Below are positions 19,526-28,911 of a DNA stretch of 49,030 nt, in pieces. Source of the stretch: Pseudoalteromonas sp. Z1A8 (GTDB taxonomy: Bacteria > Pseudomonadota > Gammaproteobacteria > Enterobacterales > Alteromonadaceae); contig NZ_WTLB01000024.1 in NCBI RefSeq assembly GCF_011378855.1, forward strand, positions 19,394 through 68,423. The letters run 5' to 3'. Numbering within the stretch: position 1 is the first letter of the stretch; each line of letters begins with the position of its first letter. The notes under the pieces are model-generated. The model worked only from the letters and a program-made list of their open reading frames with translations, did not search any database and had not been told where the DNA came from. The position numbers and the translations under genes were made by a program.

Positions 19526-19551
19526 AAAGCGGCTACATAGCCGCTTTTTTT
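19526..19551 (+). terminator. Amidohydrolase terminator
   Basis: Stem AAAGCGGCT (19526-19534), loop ACAT, AGCCGCTTT (19539-19547) and a run of seven Ts. Confidence 0.93.
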
Positions 19552-19600
19552 AGCCTTACACAACTTATAAAGCTTTATGTTTTTGGCAAATAACAGACAT

Positions 19601-19623
19601 AAAAAAACCGCTTAACGCGGTTT
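19601..19623 (-). terminator. Terminator of the small minus-strand gene
   Basis: Read on the minus strand: AAACCGC, loop, GCGGTTT followed by seven Ts (positions 19607-19601). It lies just past the stop of the small gene at 19647-19991. Confidence 0.88.
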
Positions 19624-19646
19624 CTTTTAAAAATCATAAATGTTGA

Positions 19647-19991
19647 TTAAACAACACCGCGCGGTAAGCGACAGTCATGATCTTTACGTGCTAAAATTAC
19701 AATCCAAAGTTCTTCCGCTGTGTAACCTTCTTCTTCGTTTTCGGTAACAACAGTGAATGGCGCTTTTTTCTGTGCTTTTACAGGCGCAGCTGCTTTTGGT
19801 TTTTTCGTTTTAGTTGTTTTGCCAGAGTTTAACTTTTTAGTTAGCTCTGCTACGTCAGCTAGGCGTAAATTTTTACCACCATCAATGCTGTACCAACCAG
19901 GTTTGGTTGTGATTTCAGGTTTTTTACCATTGGCAGTTTCGTACGCTGCTTCAAAGGCAGATAACACTTCTGTTTTGTCTAGTTTGCTCAT
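19647..19991 (-). CDS. Small conserved protein of unknown function
   Basis: 114 residues. The N-terminal part (LDKTEVLSAFEAAYETANGKKPEITTKPGWYSIDGGKNLRLADVAELTKKL) looks like a compact folded unit. It is followed by a lysine/alanine-rich linker (about residues 56-76) of low complexity and a C-terminal segment GYTAEELWIVILARKDHDCRLPRGVV. The basic linker recalls bacterial histone-like or nucleic-acid-binding tails, but no family was recognised. It starts at ATG 19991 with AGGG upstream, stands alone, and has its own terminator. It is divergent from the Nif3-like gene. Confidence 0.8.
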   Translation of the reverse strand: MSKLDKTEVLSAFEAAYETANGKKPEITTKPGWYSIDGGKNLRLADVAELTKKLNSGKTTKTKKPKAAAPVKAQKKAPFTVVTENEEEGYTAEELWIVILARKDHDCRLPRGVV

Positions 19992-20141
19992 CAGAGACCC
20001 TATACGTTGTGAACACAGATAAAGAAGCCGTATTTATACCTATTTTAAAACAGTTTTTCAATTTTTTGCGATTTTCCTTCCATTTTAAGCCTATAAACGC
20101 CAAAATTTGCACAAAATTCAGTGTTAAGTAAGGTAAGTTAT

Positions 20142-20894
20142 ATGCAGCGTAGAGAATTTAACCAACTCCTAAATGACATTTTAAAACCGCATTTAATTAA
20201 AGATTTTTGCCCAAATGGCTTACAAGTCGAAGGTAAAAACGAAATTAAAAAAATTGTGACGGGTGTAACTGCCAGCCAAGCATTAATAGATGCCGCTATT
20301 GAGCAACAAGCTGATGCTATTTTGGTTCATCATGGCTTTTTTTGGAAAGGAGAATCTCAGCCAATAACAGGTATGAAAAAGCGTCGTATAGCTGCGTTAC
20401 TAGCAAATGATATTAATTTATTTGGATATCACTTACCACTCGATATTCATCCAGCAGTTGGCAATAACGCGCAACTTGCAAAGTTATTGGATATTGAAAT
20501 TGAAGCAGGGCTAGAGCCAACTTCAAATAGCGTAGCAATGAAAGGGCGTTTAAAAACACCATTAAGTGGTGAAGCGTTTGCAGATAAAATTGCAAAAGTG
20601 CTTAACCGAAAACCACTTACAAGCCTCGTGCGCTTAGCTAAAATTGAAACCATTGCACTGTGTACTGGTGGTGGGCAAGGCTATATTGACTTAGCTGCAG
20701 AGCAAGGCATTGATGCCTACCTAACAGGTGAGGCATCGGAGCAAACTATTCATAGCTCTCGTGAGCAAAATATTGATTTTTTTGCAGCTGGGCATCATGC
20801 AACAGAGCGCTATGGCGTAAAAGCTTTGGGTGAGTTGCTTGCTCAAGAACATGGCTTTGACGTCACGTTTATAGATATAGATAACCCTGTTTAG
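20142..20894 (+). CDS. Nif3-like dinuclear metal-centre protein (YbgI family)
   Basis: 250 residues from ATG 20142; an upstream GTG at 20121 is less likely because the ATG gives the family's usual start (MQRREFNQLLNDILKP) with AAGG about 9 bases ahead. Metal-binding histidines are in LVHHGFFW (about residues 64-71), LFGYHLPLDIHP (about 92-103) and the C-terminal FFAAGHHATERYG. E. coli YbgI (247 residues) forms hexamers with two metals per subunit. Proposed roles include GTP cyclohydrolase-like or DNA-damage functions, none of them settled. It is convergent with the elyC gene. Confidence 0.92.
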   Translation: MQRREFNQLLNDILKPHLIKDFCPNGLQVEGKNEIKKIVTGVTASQALIDAAIEQQADAILVHHGFFWKGESQPITGMKKRRIAALLANDINLFGYHLPLDIHPAVGNNAQLAKLLDIEIEAGLEPTSNSVAMKGRLKTPLSGEAFADKIAKVLNRKPLTSLVRLAKIETIALCTGGGQGYIDLAAEQGIDAYLTGEASEQTIHSSREQNIDFFAAGHHATERYGVKALGELLAQEHGFDVTFIDIDNPV

Positions 20895-20918
20895 TAGTAT
20901 TTGTTTCTTAGTGAAAAA

Positions 20919-21683
20919 CTAAAGCGCTTCTGGGTTTGCCCAGCGGCGCACTGTGATCCATGCATTTCCAATTACTTCATGAGCATACTGCGTTACTACC
21001 ATTAAAGCCTGAGCATTAGGTATAAATTGTTTATGCCACGGTAATACAGCAAAGTTATGGTAATCAGTGGCTGCGGTTATTACTTCAATACCTTGAGCAT
21101 TAAATAAGTCTTTAGCGCGGGGCATGTGCAGCACAGATGTTACTAGGGCGACTTTAAAATCAACTAATTTAGGTGCTAATAATTTAGCTTCTGCTGCGGT
21201 ATCCATCGCTTTAGGATTTTGGAGTATACGACTTTTATTAATTCCTAAACTAATTGCCGTTTGATACATAAGCCCGCTATTAGTGGTGTTTTGGTAACCT
21301 CCACCTGAAACTATAAGCTCTGCATTAGGGTAGTGCTTTGCTAGTTTTATACCTTCTACTAAGCGCGTTAGCGCACAATTACCTAATTGATTATTTGAAC
21401 TTAAAGCCGAATTTGGATTTATATCGCAACCGAGTACGACTATCTTGTCTATTTTTGGATGCTTTAAGGTATTAAATGCAAGCGATACAGGTTCATTATT
21501 GTGGATAATTAAATTGGCGATAAAGGGTGTGCTCAATGCAAGCAATACAACTAAGCTTAAAGTTGATAAGAAGAGAGCTGATTTACGACCTTTAAATGCA
21601 AGTAGTAGCATCAGGCACGTAAATAAACCAAATAGGGGCAGTGGCATTAGCAAGCCACCAATCAATTTTTTAATAACAAACAT
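20919..21683 (-). CDS. elyC: ElyC-like envelope biogenesis factor (DUF218/YdcF)
   Basis: 254 residues (E. coli ElyC 259). Two N-terminal transmembrane helices (about residues 8-30 and 37-60) precede a DUF218 domain with IDKIVVLG, RLVEGIKLAKHYPNAELIVSGG, MDTAAEAKLL and VTSVLHMPRAKDLF. The start FVIKKLIGGLLMPLPL closely follows E. coli ElyC. In E. coli it is needed for peptidoglycan and lipid-carrier homeostasis at low temperature. Here it lies 54 bp downstream of metR on the same strand and may share its transcript. Confidence 0.9.
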   Translation of the reverse strand: MFVIKKLIGGLLMPLPLFGLFTCLMLLLAFKGRKSALFLSTLSLVVLLALSTPFIANLIIHNNEPVSLAFNTLKHPKIDKIVVLGCDINPNSALSSNNQLGNCALTRLVEGIKLAKHYPNAELIVSGGGYQNTTNSGLMYQTAISLGINKSRILQNPKAMDTAAEAKLLAPKLVDFKVALVTSVLHMPRAKDLFNAQGIEVITAATDYHNFAVLPWHKQFIPNAQALMVVTQYAHEVIGNAWITVRRWANPEAL

Positions 21684-21737
21684 AAGAGTTAAACGCTGTA
21701 GAGGTAATTACAGCGATATTACTCATTATAATGATGA

Positions 21738-22625
21738 TTATCGACCGTTATTTAACTTACACGTATTTAAAAAGTGACGATAAACAGGGTTGTCTTTCAT
21801 GTCTTTTTTCATTGCTAAATACATAGGACGAGTAAGGCCAAGAGCGCCCAAAGGAATTGACTTTATTAGGCCTTGGCTCTCGTAAGGTGTAACTAGCCAA
21901 TCAGGTAAAGCCGCAACGCCCATTCCAGCACTCACTAGTTGAAAAATAAGTAATCCTTGATCAACCGTTTTTAACGTACCGTCAAAACGAGCATTTTGAA
22001 TGAAATGCTTAAATATATCTTGGCGATCACGCGGGATAGGGTATGAAATAATAGTTTCGTTTTTTAAATCAAGCGCTGTTACATACGCTTTTTTAGCAAG
22101 TTCATGATCCGGCGCCACAATCAGCTTTAATTTAAAATCAAATAAGTGCGCGTATTCTAATGTATCGGGTTCACGTATGTCTGATGTTAAAACTAAGTCG
22201 AGCTCGTCATTTAATAAATCAGGAATTGCGTCGTAACTAAAGCCGCGCTCGTAATCAATTTTTATATCAGGCCAAAAGTTATTAAATTCTTTAATAGTAG
22301 GCAATAACCAATGAAAACATGCATGGCATTCCACACTCAAACGCAGTTGAGAAATAGGCTGATTTAAGCTTTCTTTCAAACGGCATTTAGTCGCTTCCAT
22401 TTTTGGCAGTATTTCGTGAGCTAATTCAAGTAATAACATTCCTTGAGGGGTAAAGCGTACAGGTTGAGTTTTACGCTCGAATAATTGGCAATCTAATTTA
22501 TTCTCTAAATCTTTGATTTGATGAGATAAAGCAGACTGTGTTAAAAATAACTCTCGTGCTGTATTAACCAAAGATCCTGTTTCTTTTAGGGTTGCTATGG
22601 TTTTTAAATGTTTAATACCAATCAT
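21738..22625 (-). CDS. metR: MetR-type LysR transcriptional regulator
   Basis: 295 residues. The N-terminal helix-turn-helix (IGIKHLKTIATLKETGSLVNTARELFLTQSALSHQIKDLENKL) and the effector-domain start LRLSVECHACFHWLLPTI match E. coli MetR closely, including QPVRFTPQG. MetR activates methionine biosynthesis genes with homocysteine as co-effector. No met structural gene is present in the window. The upstream region is divergent and non-coding (22626-23115), so metR control there is possible, but no convincing TGAA-N5-TTCA box was assigned. Confidence 0.92.
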   Translation of the reverse strand: MIGIKHLKTIATLKETGSLVNTARELFLTQSALSHQIKDLENKLDCQLFERKTQPVRFTPQGMLLLELAHEILPKMEATKCRLKESLNQPISQLRLSVECHACFHWLLPTIKEFNNFWPDIKIDYERGFSYDAIPDLLNDELDLVLTSDIREPDTLEYAHLFDFKLKLIVAPDHELAKKAYVTALDLKNETIISYPIPRDRQDIFKHFIQNARFDGTLKTVDQGLLIFQLVSAGMGVAALPDWLVTPYESQGLIKSIPLGALGLTRPMYLAMKKDMKDNPVYRHFLNTCKLNNGR

Positions 22626-23115
22626 CTTTAAAAATTCTCATGGGGAAAGTAAGTTCAGCTCAGATTAATCACATACTACGCCTATGCAACAAACGTTTCA
22701 ACGTCTAGATGGCTAAAGTGGTGCGATTTATTATGGTTTATTGCTATGAATCGCGAAAATATTAGAGTTATTAATGATAGAAGTCATTTAAAAACTGGTT
22801 TGATGAGTTTTAGATGAGTTTGCTTCATGTTGTATTTTGAAATTTATTAATTGTGATATGTTTAATCTCGGCGTAAATGTCGACTGTATAGATAATTAAG
22901 AGGTGAGGGTATTATGGATAAATTACTTTAGATTGTGATTTTAAAGCTAGGTTTGAGAAATAGCAGGGTAAGTACTTAGTTATATGCTTAAGGTAGTAAA
23001 AATCACGTGGAAAACTAAAATAGCTTTTACATGATTTTAGTTTAGATCAATAAAAATTATATACGAAATACCTGAGCCAGCGACCTACTCGCTGGCTTTT
23101 ATATAAGGGCTTTTT
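22626..23115. other. 490-bp intergenic region with possible small RNA
   Basis: There is no convincing protein gene. It contains a near-ideal Shine-Dalgarno (AAGAGGTGAGGG, 22898-22909) before a 5-codon ATG reading frame (22914-22931). It also contains a perfect 10-bp inverted repeat (23012-23021 with 23034-23043) and a plus-strand terminator (23076-23101). Both flanking genes are on the minus strand. Confidence 0.5.
23076..23102 (+). terminator. Orphan plus-strand terminator
   Basis: Stem GCCAGCGA (23076-23083), loop CCTAC, TCGCTGGC (23089-23096), then TTTTA. No plus-strand protein gene precedes it. On the minus strand the stem is not followed by a T-run, so it would not serve the adjacent minus-strand gene well, and its placement past that gene's stop codon would be on the wrong side in any case for metR. 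Confidence 0.8.
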
Positions 23116-25485
23116 TTACAAGGGCTTATTAATAAGTAATATGGCTTCTTTGGCTGTAACCGGTTTTGACTTTAAAAAGCCTTGGCCGTAATCGCATGCG
23201 GTTGATTGTAAAATAGCTAATTGTTCAAGTGTTTCTATTCCCTCAGCAACCACTTCAAGCTTTAACGATTGGGCAAGTGATAAAATAGCTTCAACTAGAG
23301 GGTTCGTGGAGTCTTGTAGGTGATCAATAAAGCTTTTATCTATTTTTAAAATATGAATAGGCAATTGGTGTAAGTAGCCGAGTGCTGAGTAACCTGTTCC
23401 AAAATCGTCAAGGCATAACTTTACTTTTAGAGGTGATAGCCCCTCGATTATTTGGGTTGCGAGTTCTAGATTTTCTATTAAGCCTGACTCGGTTATTTCT
23501 AGGCATAAAGAACCTAGAGGTAATTGATACTTATTATAAATAGAGTGTATTTGGGCTACAAAATCGAGACTTGCAAAGTGCCGTGACGATACATTAACCG
23601 TTACTTTTAAAAAACGGTGCCCTTGTTTATGCCAATTTGAAATATGCTGGGCTGCTAAATCGAGTAAATGTAGGTCAAGATTTATAATTTGCCCTGTGGT
23701 TTCAGCTATTGGTATAAAGTCATTAGGTGGTACAAACCCTTTTGTAGGGTGATGCCAGCGCACAAGTGCTTCAAATCCGATAACTTCACTTGTGGTTATT
23801 GTAAAAATGGGTTGAAAATAGAGCTCAAACTCGTTGTGTTCAATACCGTGTTGTAGGTCGTTTTCAATATCGGCATGAGTTTTAAGTTTTTTACGCATCG
23901 CGTTGTTGAAAAACTTAACCTGACCACGTCCAGTCGATTTAGCTTCGTACATTGCTGCATCCGCTTGTTGCAGTAATATATAAGCTTTATCATTTATATC
24001 ATCAGCATAGGCAATGCCGATACTCGTAGAGGCCTGGAGTAAGTGGCTATCTACATTAAGAGGTTTTGCTAATACGTCTTTGATTCTGTTTAAAGCTTCA
24101 TTAACTTGGTTTTTATGCGTGATATTTTCCATAAAAATAGCAAATTCATCACCGCCTAAACGTGCAAATGTATCAGTGCTTCTTACTGTGCTTTTAATCA
24201 GGTCGCATATTTTTATAAGGAAATGATCGCCTACTTCATGCCCAAGCGAATCATTAATACTTTTAAAACGGTCAAAGTCTAGATACAACAATGCATGGCT
24301 AGTGCTTTTTTTTGCACGTGTTAAACACAAAATAGCATGTTTTATTCTCTCAATAAGCAATGAGCGATTAGCAAGGCCTGTAAGCTCATCATGTAATGCT
24401 TTATGCTCAAGCTCTTGTCGGGCTAACTGCCTATCTATAGCCATACTTATTTGGCGACTCACATAGGTGAGAAGGGTGCTATCGTGTTCGTTGTAGTGCT
24501 GCGTTTTATCATAGCTTTGTACGACAATAACACCACTAATACGATCACTTGTTTTAAATGGAACGCCTAACCAAGACTCAGACTGCCTACCCACCATTTT
24601 AAAATCACCGTTATTTATATGACTTTGAAACGCGTCTTTATCGAGTAATAAGGTTTGCTCTGTTTGCAGTAAATAATACGAGGCTGTGTCTTTTAGCTGT
24701 TCTTTAGATATTTTTTGATGAGTTTTGGAATTTATGCCTTCTTCGACTATATAAACGAGATCGAGTATATCTACTTTTTTGTCGTATAGAGCAATAAAAA
24801 AATTATCAGCGAGAAGTAAATTGTTGATAATTGAATGAAGGGCTTCAAAAAATGTATCTAAGTCGTTAGCTTTATAGGTTAGATTTGCTATTTGTAATAA
24901 GCTATTTTCTAATTTTTGTGCATTATTAAGTTGTTCAACTGTTTTTTGTAAGCTGTTTACCGTATTTACTTGGTTAATTTTAGCACTGAGTAAGTGAGCA
25001 ACGGTTGTCAGTATTTCGAGGTGGGCATTAGTAAAGTAGCTCTTAATTGGATGTTCGCAATCAATAACACCCAAAACTTGTTCTTTATATATAAGAGGAA
25101 CACATAGCTCTGATTGAGCTGGGCGTTCATCAGCAATGTAGCGACTATCTTTTGTTACATCATCGATAATGACCGCTTTTCCTGTCGTTGCAACAGCACC
25201 AGTAATACCTTCACTAAAGCGTATAACTTTACGCTCTGCTTGATATTTGTCGCGCGCATGAGCAATACCCATCGATGCAACTTGGTTTAATGTATTTGCT
25301 TTATTGTCAGCAAGATATATAACACAATCAACAAATCCTAAACGGTTTACAACATGCGTTGTAACATACTCAAATAACTCTTCTAGTGTATCGAGTTGTA
25401 ATAAGCTAGACGAGAACTGATTTATAATACTCAGCTGATCAGTTTTTATTTCAAGTGCTCTAGTAGCATCAGTTTTGTAAGACAT
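23116..25485 (-). CDS. GAF-GAF-GGDEF-EAL cyclic di-GMP signalling protein
   Basis: About 789 residues from ATG 25485 (TTG at 25491 would add two). In the 791-residue numbering, the first GAF domain is at about 30-175 (GFVDCVIYLAD ... RFSEGITGAVATTGK). A second GAF-like domain is at about 205-355, the GGDEF domain at about 365-530 with intact GGDEF (446-450) and RxxD site (RSTD, 437-440), and the EAL domain at about 545-790 with FEAL (573-576), E665, DDFGTGYS (695-702), K717 and E750. Both cyclase and phosphodiesterase sites look catalytically complete, so either or both activities are possible. No membrane segment is seen, so it is a cytosolic sensor of a small ligand. Confidence 0.93.
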   Translation of the reverse strand: MSYKTDATRALEIKTDQLSIINQFSSSLLQLDTLEELFEYVTTHVVNRLGFVDCVIYLADNKANTLNQVASMGIAHARDKYQAERKVIRFSEGITGAVATTGKAVIIDDVTKDSRYIADERPAQSELCVPLIYKEQVLGVIDCEHPIKSYFTNAHLEILTTVAHLLSAKINQVNTVNSLQKTVEQLNNAQKLENSLLQIANLTYKANDLDTFFEALHSIINNLLLADNFFIALYDKKVDILDLVYIVEEGINSKTHQKISKEQLKDTASYYLLQTEQTLLLDKDAFQSHINNGDFKMVGRQSESWLGVPFKTSDRISGVIVVQSYDKTQHYNEHDSTLLTYVSRQISMAIDRQLARQELEHKALHDELTGLANRSLLIERIKHAILCLTRAKKSTSHALLYLDFDRFKSINDSLGHEVGDHFLIKICDLIKSTVRSTDTFARLGGDEFAIFMENITHKNQVNEALNRIKDVLAKPLNVDSHLLQASTSIGIAYADDINDKAYILLQQADAAMYEAKSTGRGQVKFFNNAMRKKLKTHADIENDLQHGIEHNEFELYFQPIFTITTSEVIGFEALVRWHHPTKGFVPPNDFIPIAETTGQIINLDLHLLDLAAQHISNWHKQGHRFLKVTVNVSSRHFASLDFVAQIHSIYNKYQLPLGSLCLEITESGLIENLELATQIIEGLSPLKVKLCLDDFGTGYSALGYLHQLPIHILKIDKSFIDHLQDSTNPLVEAILSLAQSLKLEVVAEGIETLEQLAILQSTACDYGQGFLKSKPVTAKEAILLINKPL

Positions 25486-25778
25486 AGGCAATTTATATTA
25501 TTCTTTTTATTTTTAAATACAGGGTTAAGTTAACCTAATCTCGTGTTTTTGTACAAAATAAAGCGATGAGTGGTTTTAATTTTTAGTTAAAAGTTATGAT
25601 TAAGTAGCTTTAAGCGATTGTAAATTATTTCGATAAGGCAATACAGCTGAGTTAGCTCATTGCGCTTTAATTACACACCTCGGTAGTGTCATCAATATAA
25701 AATATTATTTTTAATAAAATCTTTACTCGAAAACATCATATGCCTATGATCGAATAAATTCAGCCGTGGAACAAAGTA

Positions 25779-26831
25779 ATGACTAGTACAACTTCAAACT
25801 CAGCAACAACATTAACAATAACTCGCCCTGATGATTGGCACGTACATTTACGTGATGGCGATCAATTAAAAGATACTGTACGTGATATTAGTCGTTATAT
25901 GGGTAGAGCAATAATTATGCCTAATTTAGTGCCGCCTGCAACTTGTACAGATACGGCATTAGCATACAGAGAAAGAATTATGGCTGCTAAACCACAAGGT
26001 AGTTTTGAGCCTTTAATGGTGCTATACCTTACAGAACAAACAACGGCGGACGAAATAAAAAAAGCAAAAGCAACGGGCAAAATAGTTGCAGCAAAACTAT
26101 ACCCTGCTGGCGCTACAACAAACTCCGATTCAGGTGTCACGTCAGTAAAAAATATTTACCCTGTTTTAAAAGCAATGCAAGAAGTTGGTATGTTGTTGCT
26201 AGTACATGGAGAAGTAACCGATTCATCTATTGATATTTTTGACCGCGAAAAAGTTTTTTTAGAGACTATTTTAGGGGATGTAGTAAATGATTTTCCTGAA
26301 CTTAAAATTGTACTCGAACATATCACAACCAAAGATGCAGTAGAGTTTGTAGTTAATGCGCCAAGCAATGTAGCTGCAACAATTACAGCTCATCATTTAC
26401 TTTATAATCGTAATCATATGCTAGCAGGTGGAATTCGCCCACATTATTATTGTTTGCCAATCCTCAAGCGTAATACTCATCAACAAGCGTTGATGGGCGC
26501 TGCAATTAGTGGTAATAAAAAGTTCTTTTTAGGAACTGATTCTGCACCACATTATAAAGACAAAAAAGAAGCTGCTTGCGGTTGTGCTGGCGCCTATACG
26601 GCTCATGCCGCTATTGAGTTATACGCTGAAGCATTTGAAGATGCGGGAGCTCTGGATATGCTTGAAGGGTTTGCAAGCCACTTTGGACCTGACTTTTATG
26701 AGCTGCCACGTAATACAGATACAGTTATATTAGAAAGGAAACAGTGGAAAGTACCAGCAAGCTATACTCTAGGCGACTCTGAGGTTGTGCCTATAAAAGC
26801 GGAAGATACTATTGATTGGTTTGTTAAATAG
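25779..26831 (+). CDS. pyrC: Dihydroorotase
   Basis: 350 residues (E. coli PyrC 348). It catalyses the interconversion of carbamoyl-aspartate and dihydroorotate in pyrimidine synthesis. Zinc ligands are in [11 protein letters not shown] (HxH, about residues 20-22), the carboxylated lysine in [15 protein letters not shown] (about 104-118), LVHGE and LEHITTKD, and the aspartate in LGTDSAPH (about 257-264). This is the class II type. The start has GTGGAAC upstream. It stands alone and ends at a terminator; no pyrimidine attenuator was identified in the leader. Confidence 0.95.
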   Translation: MTSTTSNSATTLTITRPDDWHVHLRDGDQLKDTVRDISRYMGRAIIMPNLVPPATCTDTALAYRERIMAAKPQGSFEPLMVLYLTEQTTADEIKKAKATGKIVAAKLYPAGATTNSDSGVTSVKNIYPVLKAMQEVGMLLLVHGEVTDSSIDIFDREKVFLETILGDVVNDFPELKIVLEHITTKDAVEFVVNAPSNVAATITAHHLLYNRNHMLAGGIRPHYYCLPILKRNTHQQALMGAAISGNKKFFLGTDSAPHYKDKKEAACGCAGAYTAHAAIELYAEAFEDAGALDMLEGFASHFGPDFYELPRNTDTVILERKQWKVPASYTLGDSEVVPIKAEDTIDWFVK

Positions 26832-26852
26832 TTAATACTCTATATTCAAACC

Positions 26853-26886
26853 AAAAGCCGCTTAATTTTTAAAGCGGCTTTTTTGT
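26853..26886 (+). terminator. pyrC terminator
   Basis: Stem AAAAGCCGCTT (26853-26863) with AAGCGGCTTTT (26872-26882), an 8-base loop, then T-run. Confidence 0.92.
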
Positions 26887-27076
26887 TTGTATTTTTGATA
26901 TTATTGAAGTGTTATTTGACAGTATTACTGTTGTAGAGGGCTTTTATACGCGTTTATAGCAATATATATTACAATAATACTTTATAGTTTTTGCTTGTAA
27001 ATTAGTCAGTTAAAGACGATTTAAAACAAATTTATATTTTTAATAAATAATTTCCAATTAATAGAGCGAAAAAAAA

Positions 27077-27271
27077 TATAATGTGTTAATCTTACCTTGC
27101 TTTGAGTTTTTATGTATTGAATTTACGGATATTGTGCTGCGTTTAAGGTTACCGGTTAGGTTATTACTTGTTCCTGTACTGTACCTCCATATTTTTGAGC
27201 ATTGACTCAGGGAGGATATTGCCATAATAATATGGCTGAATTTTAATTATTGACTTACAGGAAAATTTAGT
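27077..27271 (+). promoter_or_regulatory. Cold-shock gene promoter and structured leader
   Basis: TATAAT at 27077-27082 could be the -10 box, giving a leader of roughly 180 bases, the size usual for cspA-type genes. The leader can form CCTCC/GGAGG (27184-27188 with 27211-27215) enclosing a GAG/CTC stem, and the perfect hairpin GCCATA-ATAA-TATGGC (27221-27236), before the AGGA site. Temperature-sensitive folding of such leaders is known for cspA; here it is inferred from structure. The stretch 26887-27076 shows nothing else recognisable. Confidence 0.5.
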
Positions 27272-27475
27272 ATGTCGGTTACTGGTAAAGTAAAGTTTTT
27301 CAACGAAGCTAAAGGCTTTGGTTTCATTGAACAAGAAAATGGTCCTGACGTGTTTGTACATTTCAGCGCAATCACTGGTTCTGGTTTTCGCACTCTTAGC
27401 GAAGGTCAAGCAGTGACATTCAGCATCAAACAAGGTCAAAAAGGCCCTGAAGCTGAGAACGTAGAAGCAGCATAA
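27272..27475 (+). CDS. CspA-family cold shock protein
   Basis: A 67-residue single-domain RNA/DNA-binding protein of the usual length. RNP1 is KGFGFIE (about residues 14-20) and RNP2 VFVHFSAI (about 27-34). The start [16 protein letters not shown] is typical. These proteins act as RNA chaperones, some only in the cold, others constitutively; the paralogue class cannot be told from sequence. The long structured leader suggests cold induction. A weak hairpin (27502-27527) follows the gene as a possible terminator. Confidence 0.95.
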   Translation: MSVTGKVKFFNEAKGFGFIEQENGPDVFVHFSAITGSGFRTLSEGQAVTFSIKQGQKGPEAENVEAA

Positions 27476-28911
27476 TTTATTATGTGAACTCTAGTTCATC
27501 TTGGTGAAGCAGGTCTCTGTTTCACCATAATTCTTCTCTTTAAAAATATCCTTTCTTCATCACCCACAAATACCTTAATCTTAAATTCAAAACTATCTAT
27601 CCATATCTACGTAAATTTCTTATTTTAATGTAAGCTTCCAAAGTATTTATTCCTTGAATAATTCAATAATTTCACCAGCCTCTAACGCTGTTAAATCATT
27701 TTCTATAGTTTATTAAACTAGTATCAAATTATACCAATCTGCTTATATCAGCTCGCTTAATTAAGTGATCTATTTTGAGGCAAGAAAACCGTGTCGATAA
27801 TACCAATCTGCTTATATATGGGGTCTATTTAACGTTAAGAAAATTACGCTAGAACTAGGCAAAAATTTTTGTATCTAGTTGTTCTAAATAAAAAATTTTT
27901 AACGACGTTATAGTGAAATTTAATTCGTTAAATTGATCAAAGATTTATGCAGGTTGGTATAACAAGACAAAAATTTCGTTATTTGGTTGTTCTCGGCAAT
28001 TGCTCCTGCATTGCTCTACCTCCTGAATCCATGCAGTTGTATATCAGGAGTTTTTAACGCAGTTAGCGTCAGATTTAATCTCTCAAATTGATTAAGTATT
28101 ATTGCGGGTTGATATTATATATGAGATCTATCTAAGCAGATTGGTACAACTAGAAATGGGGGACTGCTTTTATAGGCCTCTACTGTGTTAGATAATTAGA
28201 ACTAAGGCTCATTCTCGGTATATTTTTGTACAGTAGAGCGACTTTTTTGAATAGTCTAATTTAGATAAATTTAAGAGAGTTGAAAACTAATTTAAAGCAC
28301 TAAATAAAGCTAGCCTCATTATCGAGAGTGATTGGCTGGTTTGGGCTTGCTTAAGTGAACTCATTATTAAGATTATTATTACTATTTATGGGGAATACAT
28401 TTCAAAAAAATCTTTGTGAATGAACCTATAAAGTGGGTGTTTGCAGTATTTGAGGTAATCTAGTGTTGTTTTTTTGTGCGACAAACGGTTTGTTTTCTCA
28501 GATGAAGTGTTAGCGAAGAGATAAAATGTGTCGAAATCGTCTAAAAAATAACTTTTGTTATATCTATCTGTATTTTTTTTCGTTTTTTTTCAGTGCGAAT
28601 TCAGGTTTAGCTAAATGTTGCAATAATGTTGTTTTATGTCAGTGCAATGCGAATAAATACACCCCTTAAAAGGCTTTAATAGAAATATTAAGAGAAAGCT
28701 TGGTTGCAATAATGTTAACGGTTGTGCGCTGGTACTTTTGTTTAAGCATCAACTTAGCTATTTATTTACTGCGATTAGTAAACATCAAGTTGACAGCGCT
28801 AATTGCATTTAGCATTATTGGAAGGTTGATATCTATTAAAAGATATCAGGGTTGTTCTCCTCGGAGGATAATTAAATTATAAAAGTAACATTACTTAATT
28901 GGTTGGGAACT
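27476..28911. other. 1.4-kb non-coding region before the TonB operon
   Basis: There is no protein gene that can be supported. It holds a csp terminator-like hairpin (27502-27527), nested inverted-repeat elements (27732-28146), an imperfect inverted repeat (CTCATTCTCG near 28209 with CGAGAGTGAT near 28324), and a 14-bp direct repeat GTTGCAATAATGTT at 28617-28630 and 28703-28716 in the probable promoter/leader of the TonB operon. Confidence 0.6.
27732..28146. repeat. Composite of nested MITE-like inverted-repeat elements
   Basis: The ends are perfect 14-bp inverted repeats, TACCAATCTGCTTA (27732-27745) and its complement (28133-28146). A second copy of the same 14 bp begins at 27801. That inner unit ends at 27946-27959 with TATGCAGGTTGGTA, an imperfect complement, giving an element of about 160 bp. 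The following 155 bp (to about 28117) is a diverged second unit: it shares TTTTTAACG ... AAATTGATnAA and a GGTTGRTAT end. It also holds the 7-bp inverted repeat CTCCTGA/TCAGGAG. There is no transposase inside. Confidence 0.7.

Noticed and set aside
27732..28146. Repeats in the 1.4-kb gap as a CRISPR array or attachment site
   Set aside because: Few, inverted rather than direct, irregularly spaced copies without spacers; no cas or integrase gene.
28600..28700. Fur box upstream of the TonB operon
   Set aside because: Only loosely AT-rich matches to GATAATGATAATCATTATC; too many mismatches to support.
28700..28882. 60-residue hydrophobic reading frame before the TonB operon
   Set aside because: No convincing ribosome binding site. 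It overlaps the direct-repeat leader region and its ending is a basic run with no family resemblance; probably chance, although not excluded.
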